Positions 17,122 to 27,795 are shown, numbered from the stretch's first letter. The stretch is 64,000 bases of DNA from Sinomonas mesophila (GCF_001999765.1 NZ_MTIC01000008.1:124001-188000), one strand, 5' to 3'. The notes: generated by a model not told the origin, from the letters alone. Translations and numbers: made by a program.

Positions 17122-18312
17122 ATGGTCTCCACCTTGCGCTCGACGACGAGCGCCGCCAATCCGGGCTCGCAGTCCGCGCTCCGACGGCTCAACGAGCAGC
17201 GCATTGTCGAGGCGCTCATGGCGGGGCCCGCGACCCAGGCCGAGCTCGCCCGTCAGACCGGCCTCTCCACGGCGACCGTGTCCAACATCGTCAAGGTCCT
17301 GCTCGACGCCGACATCGTCGCGACCGAGCCGACGACCAGCTCGGGGCGGCGCGCGCTGAGCGTGCGCCTCAACAGCAACTCCGCCGTCGCCGTGGGCATC
17401 GACTTCGGCCGGCGCCACCTGCGCGTCGTGCTCGCGAACCTCGCGTACGAGGTCCTCGCGGAGGAGAGCATCACGCTCCCCCTCGGCCATCGAGCGGACG
17501 TGAGCATCTCGGCGGCCGTCGACGTGCTCGACTCGCTGCTCGCCGAGGCGGAGGTGCGACGGGCCGACGTCGTGGGCGTGGGCGCGGGGATCCCGGGCCC
17601 GATCGACCACCGCACCGGCACCGTAGCCCAGGGCGCGATCCTGCCCGAATGGGTCGGCTTCCAGATCCTCGACCGCCTCGAGGAACACCTCGGGCTGCCC
17701 GTCTTTGTCGACAACGACGCCAATCTGGGCGCGCTCAGCGAGGTCACCTGGGGCCCGCACAGCGGCGTCGAGAACCTCATGTTCGTCAAGATCGGCTCGG
17801 GCATCGGCGCGGGCCTCATCCTCGGCGGCGTGCCGTTCTACGGCCACGTCGGCGTCACCGGCGAGATCGGCCACGCGACGATCGTCGAGCACGGCCACGT
17901 GTGCCGCTGCGGCAACCGGGGCTGCCTCGAGACCATCGCCTCGACCACGACCATGGCGGAGCTGCTCAGCCGGGGCGAGGCCGAGCCACTGACTCCGGAC
18001 GAGATCGTTCGCCGGGCGCTCGCGCGGAACCCCGCCGTCCTGCGCGTGATCGACGACGCCGGGCACGCCGTCGGGCGCGCGCTGGGCAACGTCGCGAATC
18101 TCATCAACCCCGAGGTCATCGTGGTCGGCGGCCCGCTCGCCGAGCTCGGAGAGATCCTCCTCGAGCCCGTGCGGCGCGGCCTCCTGAGGCATGCCGTGCC
18201 CCTCATCGGCGAGACCACGACCCTCGCCATGTCCGCCCTCGGCACCCGCGCCGAGGTCCTCGGGGCTGCGGCCCTGGTCTTCCAACACGCCGACATTGCC
18301 CACCACGGCTGA
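17122..18312 (+). CDS. ROK family transcriptional repressor
   Basis: A 396-residue sugar-responsive regulator. Residues 20-80 hold a winged helix-turn-helix (TQAELARQTGLSTATVSNIV). The rest is a ROK (repressor, ORF, kinase) sugar-binding domain with IDFGRRHLRVV, the GAGIPGPID and FVDNDANLGALSE motifs, GSGIGAGLILGG and the zinc motif CRCGNRGCLE. The ATG at 17122 is preferred; longer frames run into the divergent gene. It directly precedes the sugar transporter operon and shares an operator-like sequence with it, so it is most likely the local repressor relieved by a sugar. Confidence 0.93.
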   Translation: MVSTLRSTTSAANPGSQSALRRLNEQRIVEALMAGPATQAELARQTGLSTATVSNIVKVLLDADIVATEPTTSSGRRALSVRLNSNSAVAVGIDFGRRHLRVVLANLAYEVLAEESITLPLGHRADVSISAAVDVLDSLLAEAEVRRADVVGVGAGIPGPIDHRTGTVAQGAILPEWVGFQILDRLEEHLGLPVFVDNDANLGALSEVTWGPHSGVENLMFVKIGSGIGAGLILGGVPFYGHVGVTGEIGHATIVEHGHVCRCGNRGCLETIASTTTMAELLSRGEAEPLTPDEIVRRALARNPAVLRVIDDAGHAVGRALGNVANLINPEVIVVGGPLAELGEILLEPVRRGLLRHAVPLIGETTTLAMSALGTRAEVLGAAALVFQHADIAHHG

Positions 18313-18359
18313 CCCCGGCGGGGGCGAAGGCGTCCGCCTTCCCGGCGCGACCATCCCGA

Positions 18360-18382
18360 TTGCGTTCAAGTCTTGACGCCAA
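18360..18382 (+). promoter_or_regulatory. Candidate ROK operator and promoter of the sugar ABC operon
   Basis: The site matches 17073-17095 (TTGCGTTCA, TCTTGACG and CAA in the same register). Its TTGACG is followed 17 bases later by GTTTAC in an AT-rich stretch (about 18394-18410), which would be the -10 region. This is the best promoter for the three-gene transporter operon. Confidence 0.65.
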
Positions 18383-18468
18383 CGGCGGGCGACTTGTTTA
18401 CTTTTTACTCAGACGGCGCCGCCGACCAGGCCGCCGGACAACGACGTTCGACCAGGAGGCAGCGGCAC

Positions 18469-20016
<1,548 letters not shown>

Positions 20017-20047
20017 GACGAAGAACCAGGAGACCTAAGGACACCCC

Positions 20048-21346
20048 ATGGACGCCCTCAAGAAGCTGTTCGGCGGCAACACGCGCCAGTTCGGGATGAT
20101 CTTCGCCCTGGTGGCGCTCATCATCCTCTTCCAGATCATGACCGGCGGGCTCACCCTGACGCCGGACAACGTCATCAATCTCTTCAACGGCAACTCGTAC
20201 ATCCTGATCCTGGCCATCGGCATGGTCCTCGTGATCATCGCCGGGCACATCGACCTCTCCGTCGGGTCGGTCGCCGCCGCCGTCGGCATCGTCGTGGCCA
20301 TCACCATGCGCGACTGGAATCTGCCCTCCTGGGTCGGGATCCTCTTCGGCCTCGCCATCGGCGCCGTGATCGGGGCATGGCAGGGCTTCTGGGTCGCCTA
20401 CGTGGGCATCCCTGCCTTCATCGTGACCCTGGCCGGCATGCTCATCTTCCGCGGCGTGAACCAGTACATCGGCAAGTCCAACACCATCCCGGTCCCCCAG
20501 GACTTCCAGTTCATCGGCGCGGGCTTCCTCCCGGAGACCGGTCCCGTGACGGGCTACAACAACCTCACGCTCCTCATCGGGCTTATCGGCGTCGCCGCCG
20601 TCGTCTACCTCGAGCTCAGGAACCGCCGCGAGTCCAAGGCCCTCGGCGCAGACGTCCCCGAGCTGTGGGTCGCGGTGACCAAGCTCGTGCTCATCGGCGG
20701 CGCGATCCTCTACGCGACGTACCTGTTCGCGACCGGCCGTCCCGGCACGTCGTTCCCGATCGCGGGCATCATCCTCGGCCTCCTCGTTCTCCTGTACGGG
20801 TTCATCTCGTCCAAGACCGTCACCGGCCGGCACATCTACGCCGTCGGCGGCAACAGGCACGCGGCCGAGCTCTCGGGCGTGCAGTCCAAGAAGGTCAACT
20901 TCCTCGTCATGATGAACATGGCCATCCTCTCCGCCCTCGCCGGCATGGTCTTCGTGGCCCGCTCCACGGCCTCCGGGCCGTTCGACGGCACGGGGTGGGA
21001 GCTCGACGCGATCGCGGCCGTGTTCATCGGCGGCGCGGCGGTCACCGGCGGCGTCGGCACCGTCATAGGCTCCATCGTCGGAGGCCTCGTCATGGCCGTG
21101 CTCAACAACGGTCTGCAGCTGCTGGGCGTAGGGGCCGACATGACGGCGATCATCAAGGGCCTCGTCCTCCTCGCCGCCGTCGCGTTCGACGTCTACAACA
21201 AGATCCAGGGCCGGCCCTCCATCCTCGGCCTCCTCATCCGCGGAGCCCGCGGCACGGGCGGACCGACGATCAACGGTGGCAAGGGAACGCCTTTCCAGCC
21301 GGACGAGACGACCAAGACCAGCGAGGTCGTGGCCAAGGAGGCCTGA
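20048..21346 (+). CDS. mmsB: Multiple-monosaccharide ABC transporter permease
   Basis: A 432-residue permease of the branched-chain/ribose (BPD_transp_2) class with about ten membrane helices. It shows the family segments VLVIIAGHIDLSVGSVAA, AFIVTLAGMLIFRG and AVFIGGAAVTGGVGTVIGS. The length, longer than RbsC or XylH-type permeases of about 330 residues, comes from an internal hydrophilic insertion after FLPETGPVTG and matches the MmsB/GguB group. AGGAGACC lies before the ATG. It sits between the ATPase and the binding protein genes. Confidence 0.93.
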   Translation: MDALKKLFGGNTRQFGMIFALVALIILFQIMTGGLTLTPDNVINLFNGNSYILILAIGMVLVIIAGHIDLSVGSVAAAVGIVVAITMRDWNLPSWVGILFGLAIGAVIGAWQGFWVAYVGIPAFIVTLAGMLIFRGVNQYIGKSNTIPVPQDFQFIGAGFLPETGPVTGYNNLTLLIGLIGVAAVVYLELRNRRESKALGADVPELWVAVTKLVLIGGAILYATYLFATGRPGTSFPIAGIILGLLVLLYGFISSKTVTGRHIYAVGGNRHAAELSGVQSKKVNFLVMMNMAILSALAGMVFVARSTASGPFDGTGWELDAIAAVFIGGAAVTGGVGTVIGSIVGGLVMAVLNNGLQLLGVGADMTAIIKGLVLLAAVAFDVYNKIQGRPSILGLLIRGARGTGGPTINGGKGTPFQPDETTKTSEVVAKEA

Positions 21347-21427
21347 GGCCTCGAGCAGAACCCCACCGGGAATCCAGAGAACGTCAAGAAACTCCAACAA
21401 GTACAGGGAACAGAGAAAGCGGAGAAC

Positions 21428-22525
21428 ATGCGCATGTTTTCAAAGGCAGCCAAGGCCGCAGCGGTCGTTGGCATCGCAGCACTGGCGCTGACGGCCTGCG
21501 GTCGCGCCGACACGGGTGGGGGCACGGGTGGGACTGCCGCCGCTGGCTTCCCCAAGGACGCGCTCATCGGCGTTGCGCTCCCCCAGAAGACCTCGGAGAA
21601 CTGGGTCCTCGCGGAGCAGCTGTTCAACGACGGGCTCAAGGAGGCGGGCTTCAAGGCGGACGTCCAGTTCGCCAACGGCGGCGTGTCCGAGCAGCAGAAC
21701 CAGATCTCTGCGATGGTCACCAAGGGCGCCAAGGTCATCGTCGTCGGCGCGATCGACGGCTCGCAGCTCGGCACCCAGCTCGCCCAGGCCAAGTCCGCGG
21801 GCGCGACCGTCATCGCCTATGACCGGCTCGTGAAGAACACGGACGCGGTGGACTACTACGTCGCGTACGACAACTTCAAGGTCGGCGAGCTGCAGGGCCA
21901 AGCCCTCCTCGAGGGCATGCAGGCCAAGAAGCCCAGCGGCCCGTACAACATCGAGCTGTTCGCCGGATCCCCCGACGACGCCAACGCGAAGGTCTTCTTC
22001 GACGGCGCGATGAGCGTGCTCAAGCCGAAGATCGACGACGGCACCCTCAAGGTCGTCTCGGGCCAGGCCACGTTCGAGCAAGCCGTAACCCAGGGCTGGA
22101 AGGCCGAGAACGCCCAGAAGCGCATGGACACGCTCCTCGCCGCGAACTACACCTCCGCGCCCCTCGACGGCGTGCTCTCGCCGAACGACACGCTCGCCCG
22201 CGCGATCATCACCTCGGTCAAGAGCGCGGGCAAGCCGATCCCGGTCGTCACCGGCCAGGACTCGGAGGTCGAGTCGGTCAAGTCGATCATGGCGGGCGAG
22301 CAGTACTCGACCATCAACAAGGACACCCGCAACCTCGTGAAGCAGGCCATCGACATGGTCAAGCAGCTCCAGTCCGGCCAGAAGGCGTCCGTCAACGACG
22401 AGAAGTCATACGACAACGGCGTCAAGGTCGTCCCGGCCTACCTGCTGCCGCCGGTCATCGTCACGAAGGCCAACGCCAAGGAGGCCTACGCGAACGATCC
22501 GACGCTGAGCCAGCTCACGCAGTAG
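21428..22525 (+). CDS. chvE: Sugar-binding lipoprotein of the ABC transporter, ChvE-like
   Basis: A 365-residue extracellular binding protein. The signal peptide ends in the lipobox LTAC with Cys24 as the lipidated residue, followed by a Gly/Thr linker. The mature part is a periplasmic-binding-protein fold of the Peripla_BP_4 type: LIGVALPQKTSENWVLA, GAIDGSQLGTQLAQAKSAG, VIAYDRLV and VTGQDSEVESVKSI. This closely fits the ChvE/multiple-monosaccharide group. An 81-bp gap separates it from the permease gene. A strong hairpin follows at 22561, so it closes the operon. Confidence 0.93.
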   Translation: MRMFSKAAKAAAVVGIAALALTACGRADTGGGTGGTAAAGFPKDALIGVALPQKTSENWVLAEQLFNDGLKEAGFKADVQFANGGVSEQQNQISAMVTKGAKVIVVGAIDGSQLGTQLAQAKSAGATVIAYDRLVKNTDAVDYYVAYDNFKVGELQGQALLEGMQAKKPSGPYNIELFAGSPDDANAKVFFDGAMSVLKPKIDDGTLKVVSGQATFEQAVTQGWKAENAQKRMDTLLAANYTSAPLDGVLSPNDTLARAIITSVKSAGKPIPVVTGQDSEVESVKSIMAGEQYSTINKDTRNLVKQAIDMVKQLQSGQKASVNDEKSYDNGVKVVPAYLLPPVIVTKANAKEAYANDPTLSQLTQ

Positions 22526-22560
22526 GACCAGCGCCACCAGCGCCCGCTCCAGCGGGTTGC

Positions 22561-22609
22561 GCGCGACGGCGGCCGTCCCCACCCAAGGGGGGCGGCCGCC
22601 GTCGTGCGC
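22561..22609 (+). terminator. Hairpin terminator after the sugar ABC operon
   Basis: GCGCGACGGCGGCC pairs with GGCCGCCGTCGTGCGC, with an extra inner pairing of CCCC with GGGG. It belongs to the GACGGCG stem group seen throughout the window. Confidence 0.8.
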
Positions 22610-22636
22610 CGGGCCCCCGCATGGAAGGATGGGCGC

Positions 22637-23722
22637 ATGACCCGTCACATCCAGCGCCCCTGGCTGTCCCAGCAGGACAACACCGACCCGCTCGCCGCGA
22701 CCGGGCGCCCGCTGCGCTGGGGCGTCGTCGCGACCGGCGGGGTTGCCCGGACCGTCACGCGGGACCTGTCCCTCCTGCCCGATGCCGACCTCCGCGCGGT
22801 GAGCTCGCGCAGCCCCGACCGGGCCGTGCAGTTCGCCCGCGAGTTCGGCTTCGAGCGCGCCTACGGGGACGAGGACGGCGTGCCCGGCTACGTGCGCCTG
22901 GCCGCGGACCCGGAGGTCGACGTCGTGTACGTCGCGGCACCGCACGGGCAGCACTACGAGGTGTCACGGGCGGCGCTCGAGGCCGGCAAGCACGTGCTCG
23001 TCGAGAAGGCGTTCACGGTCAACGCGCACGAGGCACAGGGGCTCGTCGACCTCGCCTCGGAGCGGGGGCTGTTCCTCATGGAGGCCGTGTGGAGCCGCTT
23101 CGTGCCGGGCATGGTCCGGGCGTTCGAGATCGTCGAGTCGGGCGAGATCGGCGAGGTCCAGTGGGTCTCCGCGGACCTCGGCTTCCCCGCACCGAAGGAC
23201 CCGACGAGCCGGATCTGGGACGTCGCGGCGGGCGGCGGCGCGCTCCTGGACCTCACCGTGTACCCCCTCCTGTGGGCCATCGGCACCCTCGGCTTCCCCG
23301 ACTCCCTCACCGCGGTCGGGACCCTCAACGACGACGGCGTCGACACCCAGAACATCCTCGCCCTCTCCTACGCGGGCGGGCAGCTCGCCTCGCTCACGTC
23401 CTCGTTCCTCGCGCACGGACCACGCACGGCCACCGTCGCCGGGACGGAGGGCGTGCTCACGACCGTCGCGAGCGTGAACAACCCCGCGGAGCTCGTGGTC
23501 AGGCGCGGCTGGGACCCGGCCAGGGTCGAGAAGATCGAGATCGTGGGGCGCGGCTACGTGTACGAGTTGCGCGAGGTCACGCGCTGCATCCAGCAGGGGC
23601 TGGTCGAGAGCCCGACCATGCCGTGGAAGCACACGCTCGACACGATGCGCCTCTTCGACGGCGTCCGCGCGCAGCTCGGTGTGCAGTATCCGAACGACGC
23701 GCGGATCGGCCACCGGCGCTGA
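22637..23722 (+). CDS. Gfo/Idh/MocA family NAD(P)-dependent oxidoreductase
   Basis: A 361-residue dehydrogenase. Residues 25-150 form the Rossmann domain with GVVATGGVARTV, the YVAAPHGQHYE segment and the catalytic-lysine motif EKAFTVN (EKP-type). The C-terminal domain follows, with YPLLWAIGTLGFP. Family members oxidise or epimerise sugars, inositols and related compounds. Its place next to the sugar transporter suggests that it acts on the imported sugar, but it lies after a terminator and has its own GGAAGG ribosome site. The start at 22637 leaves a 30-residue lead before the Rossmann motif. Confidence 0.9.
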   Translation: MTRHIQRPWLSQQDNTDPLAATGRPLRWGVVATGGVARTVTRDLSLLPDADLRAVSSRSPDRAVQFAREFGFERAYGDEDGVPGYVRLAADPEVDVVYVAAPHGQHYEVSRAALEAGKHVLVEKAFTVNAHEAQGLVDLASERGLFLMEAVWSRFVPGMVRAFEIVESGEIGEVQWVSADLGFPAPKDPTSRIWDVAAGGGALLDLTVYPLLWAIGTLGFPDSLTAVGTLNDDGVDTQNILALSYAGGQLASLTSSFLAHGPRTATVAGTEGVLTTVASVNNPAELVVRRGWDPARVEKIEIVGRGYVYELREVTRCIQQGLVESPTMPWKHTLDTMRLFDGVRAQLGVQYPNDARIGHRR

Positions 23723-23851
23723 CGCCGTCCCCTCCGGGGCGCCCGAGATGAATCTGTGACAATCGCTGATCGAAGTCTGGACGGCCTCCGGGGGCCCTTC
23801 TAGCATTGCAAGCAATTCAGCCTCAGGGGACTTCCGGGGGGAGGACGGCTG

Positions 23852-24748
23852 ATGCGAAGCGAAAGCTCATGGCGATCGCGCGCGGTCGCCCTCGTTCGGC
23901 ATGCTGTCGCAGCCGCCGGCCTCAGTCTGGCGTGGCTTGCCCTCTCGGGTTCCCCCGCCGCCGCCCTGGGTGACATCACGGACATCGCCGGGGGCGCGAC
24001 GTCGTCGGTCGTCTCCGCCGTCACGGAGACCGCTTCTGCCCCCGCCAGGCTCCTCTCGGGCGGGCCGGATGACCGACCCACCGGTTCCCTCGGCCAGGCC
24101 GCCAGCACGACGACGTCGGGCCTCGCCTCCGTCGTCGAGACCGCGCCGGCGGCTCTTGAGCCGGTGCTTCCGGAGCCGCTCGAACCGCTCGTCCCAGTGT
24201 TCGAGGAGACGACCGACGCGGCGGCGGGCCTCCTGGAGGACGTCGGCGGCACAGCCGCCGGGACGCTCGGGCTCGCCGATGCCGTCGTCGGAAACCCGCT
24301 CACTGAGCTCCCGGTTCCGGCCCCTCCCGCGCCGCCCGTCCCTGAGGTCGTACCCGCCTTCCCTGCTGCCCCTGCCGAGGCGGTCCCGGCTCCTGAGCCA
24401 GTCGCGGCAACGCCAGCGGCCCCAGTGCCCGCCGTATGGGAGCCCACGTTCCTTGCCAGGCTGGCCGCCTCGGGGCTGCCCCTCCCCTTCGATGCCCGCG
24501 CGGCGGCGGCCGTCCTGGGGGCCCTCGCCGGCGGGCCCGTGACCTGGCACCTCGATCTTCCGCCGTACGCCATGCCCGCCTCGCCCGGTACCGTGGGCTC
24601 CGGCGGTCTGCTCGGCGGCCCGCTGCCGGCCCTCACCGGCGGTGCCTTCCTGCTCGCGCTCGTGTGGCGCGTGGGGCCGCGTCTCTTCCCCGCGGCCCCT
24701 GAACTGCCCGGTTCTCCGGCCTTCGATCCGGGGTCAACTCCCGACTGA
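23852..24748 (+). CDS. Secreted or membrane-anchored Ala/Pro-rich protein, unknown
   Basis: I do not recognise the family. The 298-residue product has a signal peptide (basic start with several Arg, hydrophobic core to about residue 38 ending SPAAALG), a low-complexity region rich in Ala, Val, Thr and Ser, then a Pro/Glu/Val-rich stretch (for example PVLPEPLEPLVPV), and a weak hydrophobic segment near residues 255-275. GGGGGAGGAC precedes the ATG. It lies directly before the repeat protein and has a similar Ala/Val-rich style, so both are probably cell-surface proteins. A hairpin separates them. Confidence 0.75.
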   Translation: MRSESSWRSRAVALVRHAVAAAGLSLAWLALSGSPAAALGDITDIAGGATSSVVSAVTETASAPARLLSGGPDDRPTGSLGQAASTTTSGLASVVETAPAALEPVLPEPLEPLVPVFEETTDAAAGLLEDVGGTAAGTLGLADAVVGNPLTELPVPAPPAPPVPEVVPAFPAAPAEAVPAPEPVAATPAAPVPAVWEPTFLARLAASGLPLPFDARAAAAVLGALAGGPVTWHLDLPPYAMPASPGTVGSGGLLGGPLPALTGGAFLLALVWRVGPRLFPAAPELPGSPAFDPGSTPD

Positions 24749-24752
24749 GCGG

Positions 24753-24786
24753 GGGACGAGTCTGCCTACGGGCAGACAGACGTCCC
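24753..24786 (+). terminator. Hairpin between the two secreted-protein genes
   Basis: GGGACG pairs with CGTCCC and, inside, TCTGCC pairs with GGCAGA around TACG. It could end the first transcript or attenuate transcription into the repeat-protein gene. Confidence 0.5.
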
Positions 24787-24825
24787 GACGCCTTGCGCGT
24801 CCACCGACTCTGTCAGGAGAGAACT

Positions 24826-26925
24826 GTGAATACCCTTGCGCGCCGAGCGTTGCTCGGCACCTTGGTCGCGGGAGGCCTCTTAGGCCTCGGCCAGGCCGCC
24901 GCACATGCGGAGGACCTCACCGCGACCACCAATCCCACCGCGTGGGTCACTGCACCCACGACCCTCACCACCGGAACCGGCGACGGGCTGCTCGACCGCA
25001 CGACCGTGACCACCGTCCCGGCCGCCGCCGTCGCCGCACCGACCGAGGTCAACCTCGGAACCGGCAACGGGCTGCTCGGCGGCACGACCGTGACCACCGT
25101 CCCGGCCGCCGCCATCGCCGCACCGACCGAGATCACCCTCGGAACCGGCAACGGGCTGCTCAGCGACGCGTCCGTGACCACCGTCCCGGCCGCCGCCATC
25201 GCCGCACCCACCGAGATCACCCTCGGGACCGGCAACGGACTGCTCGGCGACACGTCCGTGACCACCGTCCCGGCCGCCGCCCTCGCCGCACCGACCGAGG
25301 TCAACCTCGGAACCGGCGACGGGCTCCTGGGCCTCGGCAGCACGAGCGTGACCACCGTCCCGGCCGCCGCCCTCGCCGCACCGACCGAGGTCAACCTCGG
25401 AACCGGCGACGGGCTCCTGGGCCTCGGCAGCACGAGCGTGACCACCGTCCCGGCCGCCGCCCTCGCCGCACCCACCGAGGTCGACCTCGGAACCGGCGAC
25501 GGGCCCCTCGGCCTCGGCGGCACGACCGTGACCACCGTCCCGGCCGCCGCCCTCGCCGCACCGACCGAGGCCGACCTCGGAACCGGCGACGGGCCCCTCG
25601 GCCTCGGCGGCACGACCGTGACCACCGTCCCGGCCGCCGCCCTCGCCGCACCGACCGAGGGCAACCTCGGAACCGGCGACGGGCTCCTGGGCCTCGGCAG
25701 CACGAGCGTGACCACCGTCCCGGCCGCCGCCCTCGCCGCACCCACCGAGATCAACCTCGGAACCGGCGACGGGCTCCTGGGCCTCGGCGGCACGAGCGTG
25801 ACCACCGTCCCGGCCGCCGCCATCGCCGCACCGACCCAGGTCACCTTGGGTGACGGCAACGGGCTCCTCGGCACCGGGGTCCTCGATGGTGCGTCCGTGA
25901 CCACCGTCCCGGCCGCCGCCCTCGCCGCACCCACCGAGGTCAACCTCGGAACCGGCGACGGGCCCCTCGGCCTCGGCGGCACGAGCGTGACCACCGTCCC
26001 GGCCGCCGCCCTCGCCGCACCCACCGAGGTCAACCTCGGAACCGGCGACGGGCCCCTCGGCCTCGGCGGCACGTCCGTGACCACCGTCCCGGCCGCCGCG
26101 ATCGCCGCACCCACCGAGATCAACCTCGGTGACGGCAACGGGCTCCTCGGCCTCGGCGGCACGACCGTGACCACCGTCCCGGCCGCCGCCATCGCCGCCC
26201 CGACCCAGGTCACCCTGGGTGACGGCAACGGGCTCCTGGGCCTCGGCGGCACGTCCGTGACCACCGTCCCGGCCGCCGCGATCGCCGCACCCACCGAGGT
26301 CACCCTCGGAACCGGCGACGGGCTCTTGGGCACCGGCGTCCTCGGCGGCGGCCTCCTCGACCTCGGCGGCACCGACGGCCTGCTGGACATCCTCGACCTC
26401 GACGGGCTCTTCGGCGTGATTGGCGGCGGGGACTCCAAGGGCGACGGCGGTAAGTCCGATGGTGGTTCCCGTACCGACGGGCGGCTTGGCGGCGGCTCCG
26501 GCCAGGGCACAGGCGCTGGCTCCGGCCAGGGCACGGGCTCTCAGGCCGGAACGGGCGGCAGCCGGACCGTCGTCGTCCGGGTCGTTGTCGAGCAATCTGG
26601 CGCAGGCCTGGCGAACACCGGCTCGGCCGGTACGCAGGGGCGCGCCGCGGGCTCGGCTCAGGGCGCGACCACGGCCGGAGGCTCGGCCGCGACCGGCGGC
26701 GTTGCCGCCGGAGCGACGGTCGACGCCGGGGCTGCCGCCGCCGCTGGGGGGACTGCCACTGGCGGTGCGGCGGCTGCCCTGGACATCTGCCCGGCGGCCT
26801 TCGTGGACGCCGAGCGTGACGGGTTGAACGTCAGCATGGCCATGCTGCTCGCAGCGGCCACGCTCGCGCTCGGCCTCGGCCTGGGTCTCGGCCTCGGCCT
26901 CCTGCGCCGCCGCACGGCGGCCTGA
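24826..26925 (+). CDS. Surface protein with 15 near-identical repeats of about 30 residues
   Basis: A 699-residue exported protein. A signal peptide (MNTLARR, hydrophobic core, cut near AHA-ED) is followed by 15 units that each start VTTVPAAA, continue with (A/I/L)AAPTE and end with LGTGDGLLGLGG-like sequence. The repeats reach about residue 510. Then come a GLLDILDLDGLFG segment, a Gly/Ser/Gln-rich linker, a LANTGS sequence, an Ala/Gly-rich stretch with a single Cys, and a final membrane helix of Leu/Gly followed by RRR. LAxTG resembles a class E sortase motif but lies about 95 residues before the end, so membrane anchoring seems likelier. The GTG start has AGGAGAG upstream. Function is unknown. 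Confidence 0.88.
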   Translation: MNTLARRALLGTLVAGGLLGLGQAAAHAEDLTATTNPTAWVTAPTTLTTGTGDGLLDRTTVTTVPAAAVAAPTEVNLGTGNGLLGGTTVTTVPAAAIAAPTEITLGTGNGLLSDASVTTVPAAAIAAPTEITLGTGNGLLGDTSVTTVPAAALAAPTEVNLGTGDGLLGLGSTSVTTVPAAALAAPTEVNLGTGDGLLGLGSTSVTTVPAAALAAPTEVDLGTGDGPLGLGGTTVTTVPAAALAAPTEADLGTGDGPLGLGGTTVTTVPAAALAAPTEGNLGTGDGLLGLGSTSVTTVPAAALAAPTEINLGTGDGLLGLGGTSVTTVPAAAIAAPTQVTLGDGNGLLGTGVLDGASVTTVPAAALAAPTEVNLGTGDGPLGLGGTSVTTVPAAALAAPTEVNLGTGDGPLGLGGTSVTTVPAAAIAAPTEINLGDGNGLLGLGGTTVTTVPAAAIAAPTQVTLGDGNGLLGLGGTSVTTVPAAAIAAPTEVTLGTGDGLLGTGVLGGGLLDLGGTDGLLDILDLDGLFGVIGGGDSKGDGGKSDGGSRTDGRLGGGSGQGTGAGSGQGTGSQAGTGGSRTVVVRVVVEQSGAGLANTGSAGTQGRAAGSAQGATTAGGSAATGGVAAGATVDAGAAAAAGGTATGGAAAALDICPAAFVDAERDGLNVSMAMLLAAATLALGLGLGLGLGLLRRRTAA
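25003..26370 (+). repeat. Intragenic tandem repeat of about 90 bp, 15 copies
   Basis: The segment GTGACCACCGTCCCGGCCGC recurs unchanged or nearly so in every unit, with spacing of 84 to 99 bp. DNA identity is high even at third codon positions, which points to recent expansion or gene conversion. Copy number probably varies between strains. Confidence 0.95.
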
Positions 26926-27295
26926 CGCGGCACGGGAAGGGGCCGAGCGCTGGGGGCCCGGCCTCTCCCCTACCGCCCCGGCCGACGGCACGTACGGCCA
27001 GAATCCACGAGCCAGAGGAAGCCAGCCTCAGGAGAGAAGGGAGGGGAAGATCCTGACCTCGTCGACGATGTGGATCATGTAGGGCGCGGGTCGCCCCAGC
27101 AGCGACCTCGTCCGAGCACACGACGGCGTCGACCAGGAGACGTGGTCCGGCCGCCCCGGTAGCGTGCGCCGGGACGTCCGGGCCGCCGTCAGGCGTCCCG
27201 GCGGAAGCCCTCCGGTGGGCGATCCGTCGTTCGCGCTCTCGGCCTGGATCCGCCGCGGCCTGGCGGTGTCGCCGTGCCCTCTGGGGCCCGGGGGC
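26926..27295. other. 370-bp gap without a supported gene
   Basis: Between the repeat-protein stop and the DoxX stop. A GC-rich imperfect hairpin at about 26939-26972 could terminate the repeat-protein transcript, and TCAGGA/TCCTGA form a small inverted repeat at 27028-27056. Frames across the gap lack ribosome sites and resemble nothing I know. Confidence 0.5.
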
Positions 27296-27760
27296 TCAGG
27301 CGGCGAGGGGCGACCAGCGGTCCTCGCGGCGGCCGAACAGCTTCCCGTCCACGGAGAGGCGACCGGGGCCGACGAGGGCCAGCGCGGCCGCACCGGCGGC
27401 CAGGACGAGGACGAACTCAACGCCGCCCTTGTCGGAGAACAGGCCCGCAGGGAGGTGCACGAGCACGAGAGCCACCAACATCTGGACCGCGAGGGCCGCG
27501 GCAGCGATGCGGGTCACGAGGCCGAGGATGAGCGCAGCGCCGCCCACGAGCTCGAGGCTCGCGGCGACCGGGGCGGCGATCTCCGCGGCAGGGATGCCCA
27601 TCGTGCCGAACGCGGCCTGGGCGCCCGGGATCGTGAACTGGAAGAACTTCTGCCAGCCGTGGGCGAGAAAGACGACGCCGAGCGCGACGCGCAGGATCGT
27701 GCGGGCGAGGTCGGAGGCGAGGGTCGTGGTCACGGGGAGCTCCTTGCTGTCGGTGGTCAT
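27296..27760 (-). CDS. DoxX family membrane protein
   Basis: A 154-residue protein with four membrane helices, a DoxX-type fold: ILRVALGVVFLAHGWQKFF in helix 1, GAALILGLVTRIAA in the middle and a final helix rich in Ala and Leu. DoxX proteins are linked to quinone or thiol oxidation, or have no known role. The ATG at 27760 has GGAGCTCC upstream. The 180-bp gap upstream of it contains AT-rich sequence with alternating TTGAAGCTTCAA (27796-27807), a perfect palindrome likely to be an operator. Confidence 0.85.
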   Translation of the reverse strand: MTTDSKELPVTTTLASDLARTILRVALGVVFLAHGWQKFFQFTIPGAQAAFGTMGIPAAEIAAPVAASLELVGGAALILGLVTRIAAAALAVQMLVALVLVHLPAGLFSDKGGVEFVLVLAAGAAALALVGPGRLSVDGKLFGRREDRWSPLAA

Positions 27761-27795
27761 CGGGATTCGGTGGCCGCCAGGCGGGCGACATTTAT

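Noticed and set aside
26593-26640. LANTGS as a sortase sorting signal in the repeat protein
   Set aside because: A sorting signal should be followed at once by a membrane helix and basic tail; here about 70 residues intervene before the helix.
24813-26991. Long minus-strand open frames over the repeat-protein gene
   Set aside because: They mirror the plus-strand repeat, have no ribosome site and give Arg/Pro- or Gly-rich sequence without a domain; the plus strand has a signal peptide and membrane anchor.
27028-27420. 130-codon minus-strand frame overlapping the DoxX gene
   Set aside because: Overlaps a well-supported gene and gives a Ser/Arg/Pro-rich sequence without a domain.
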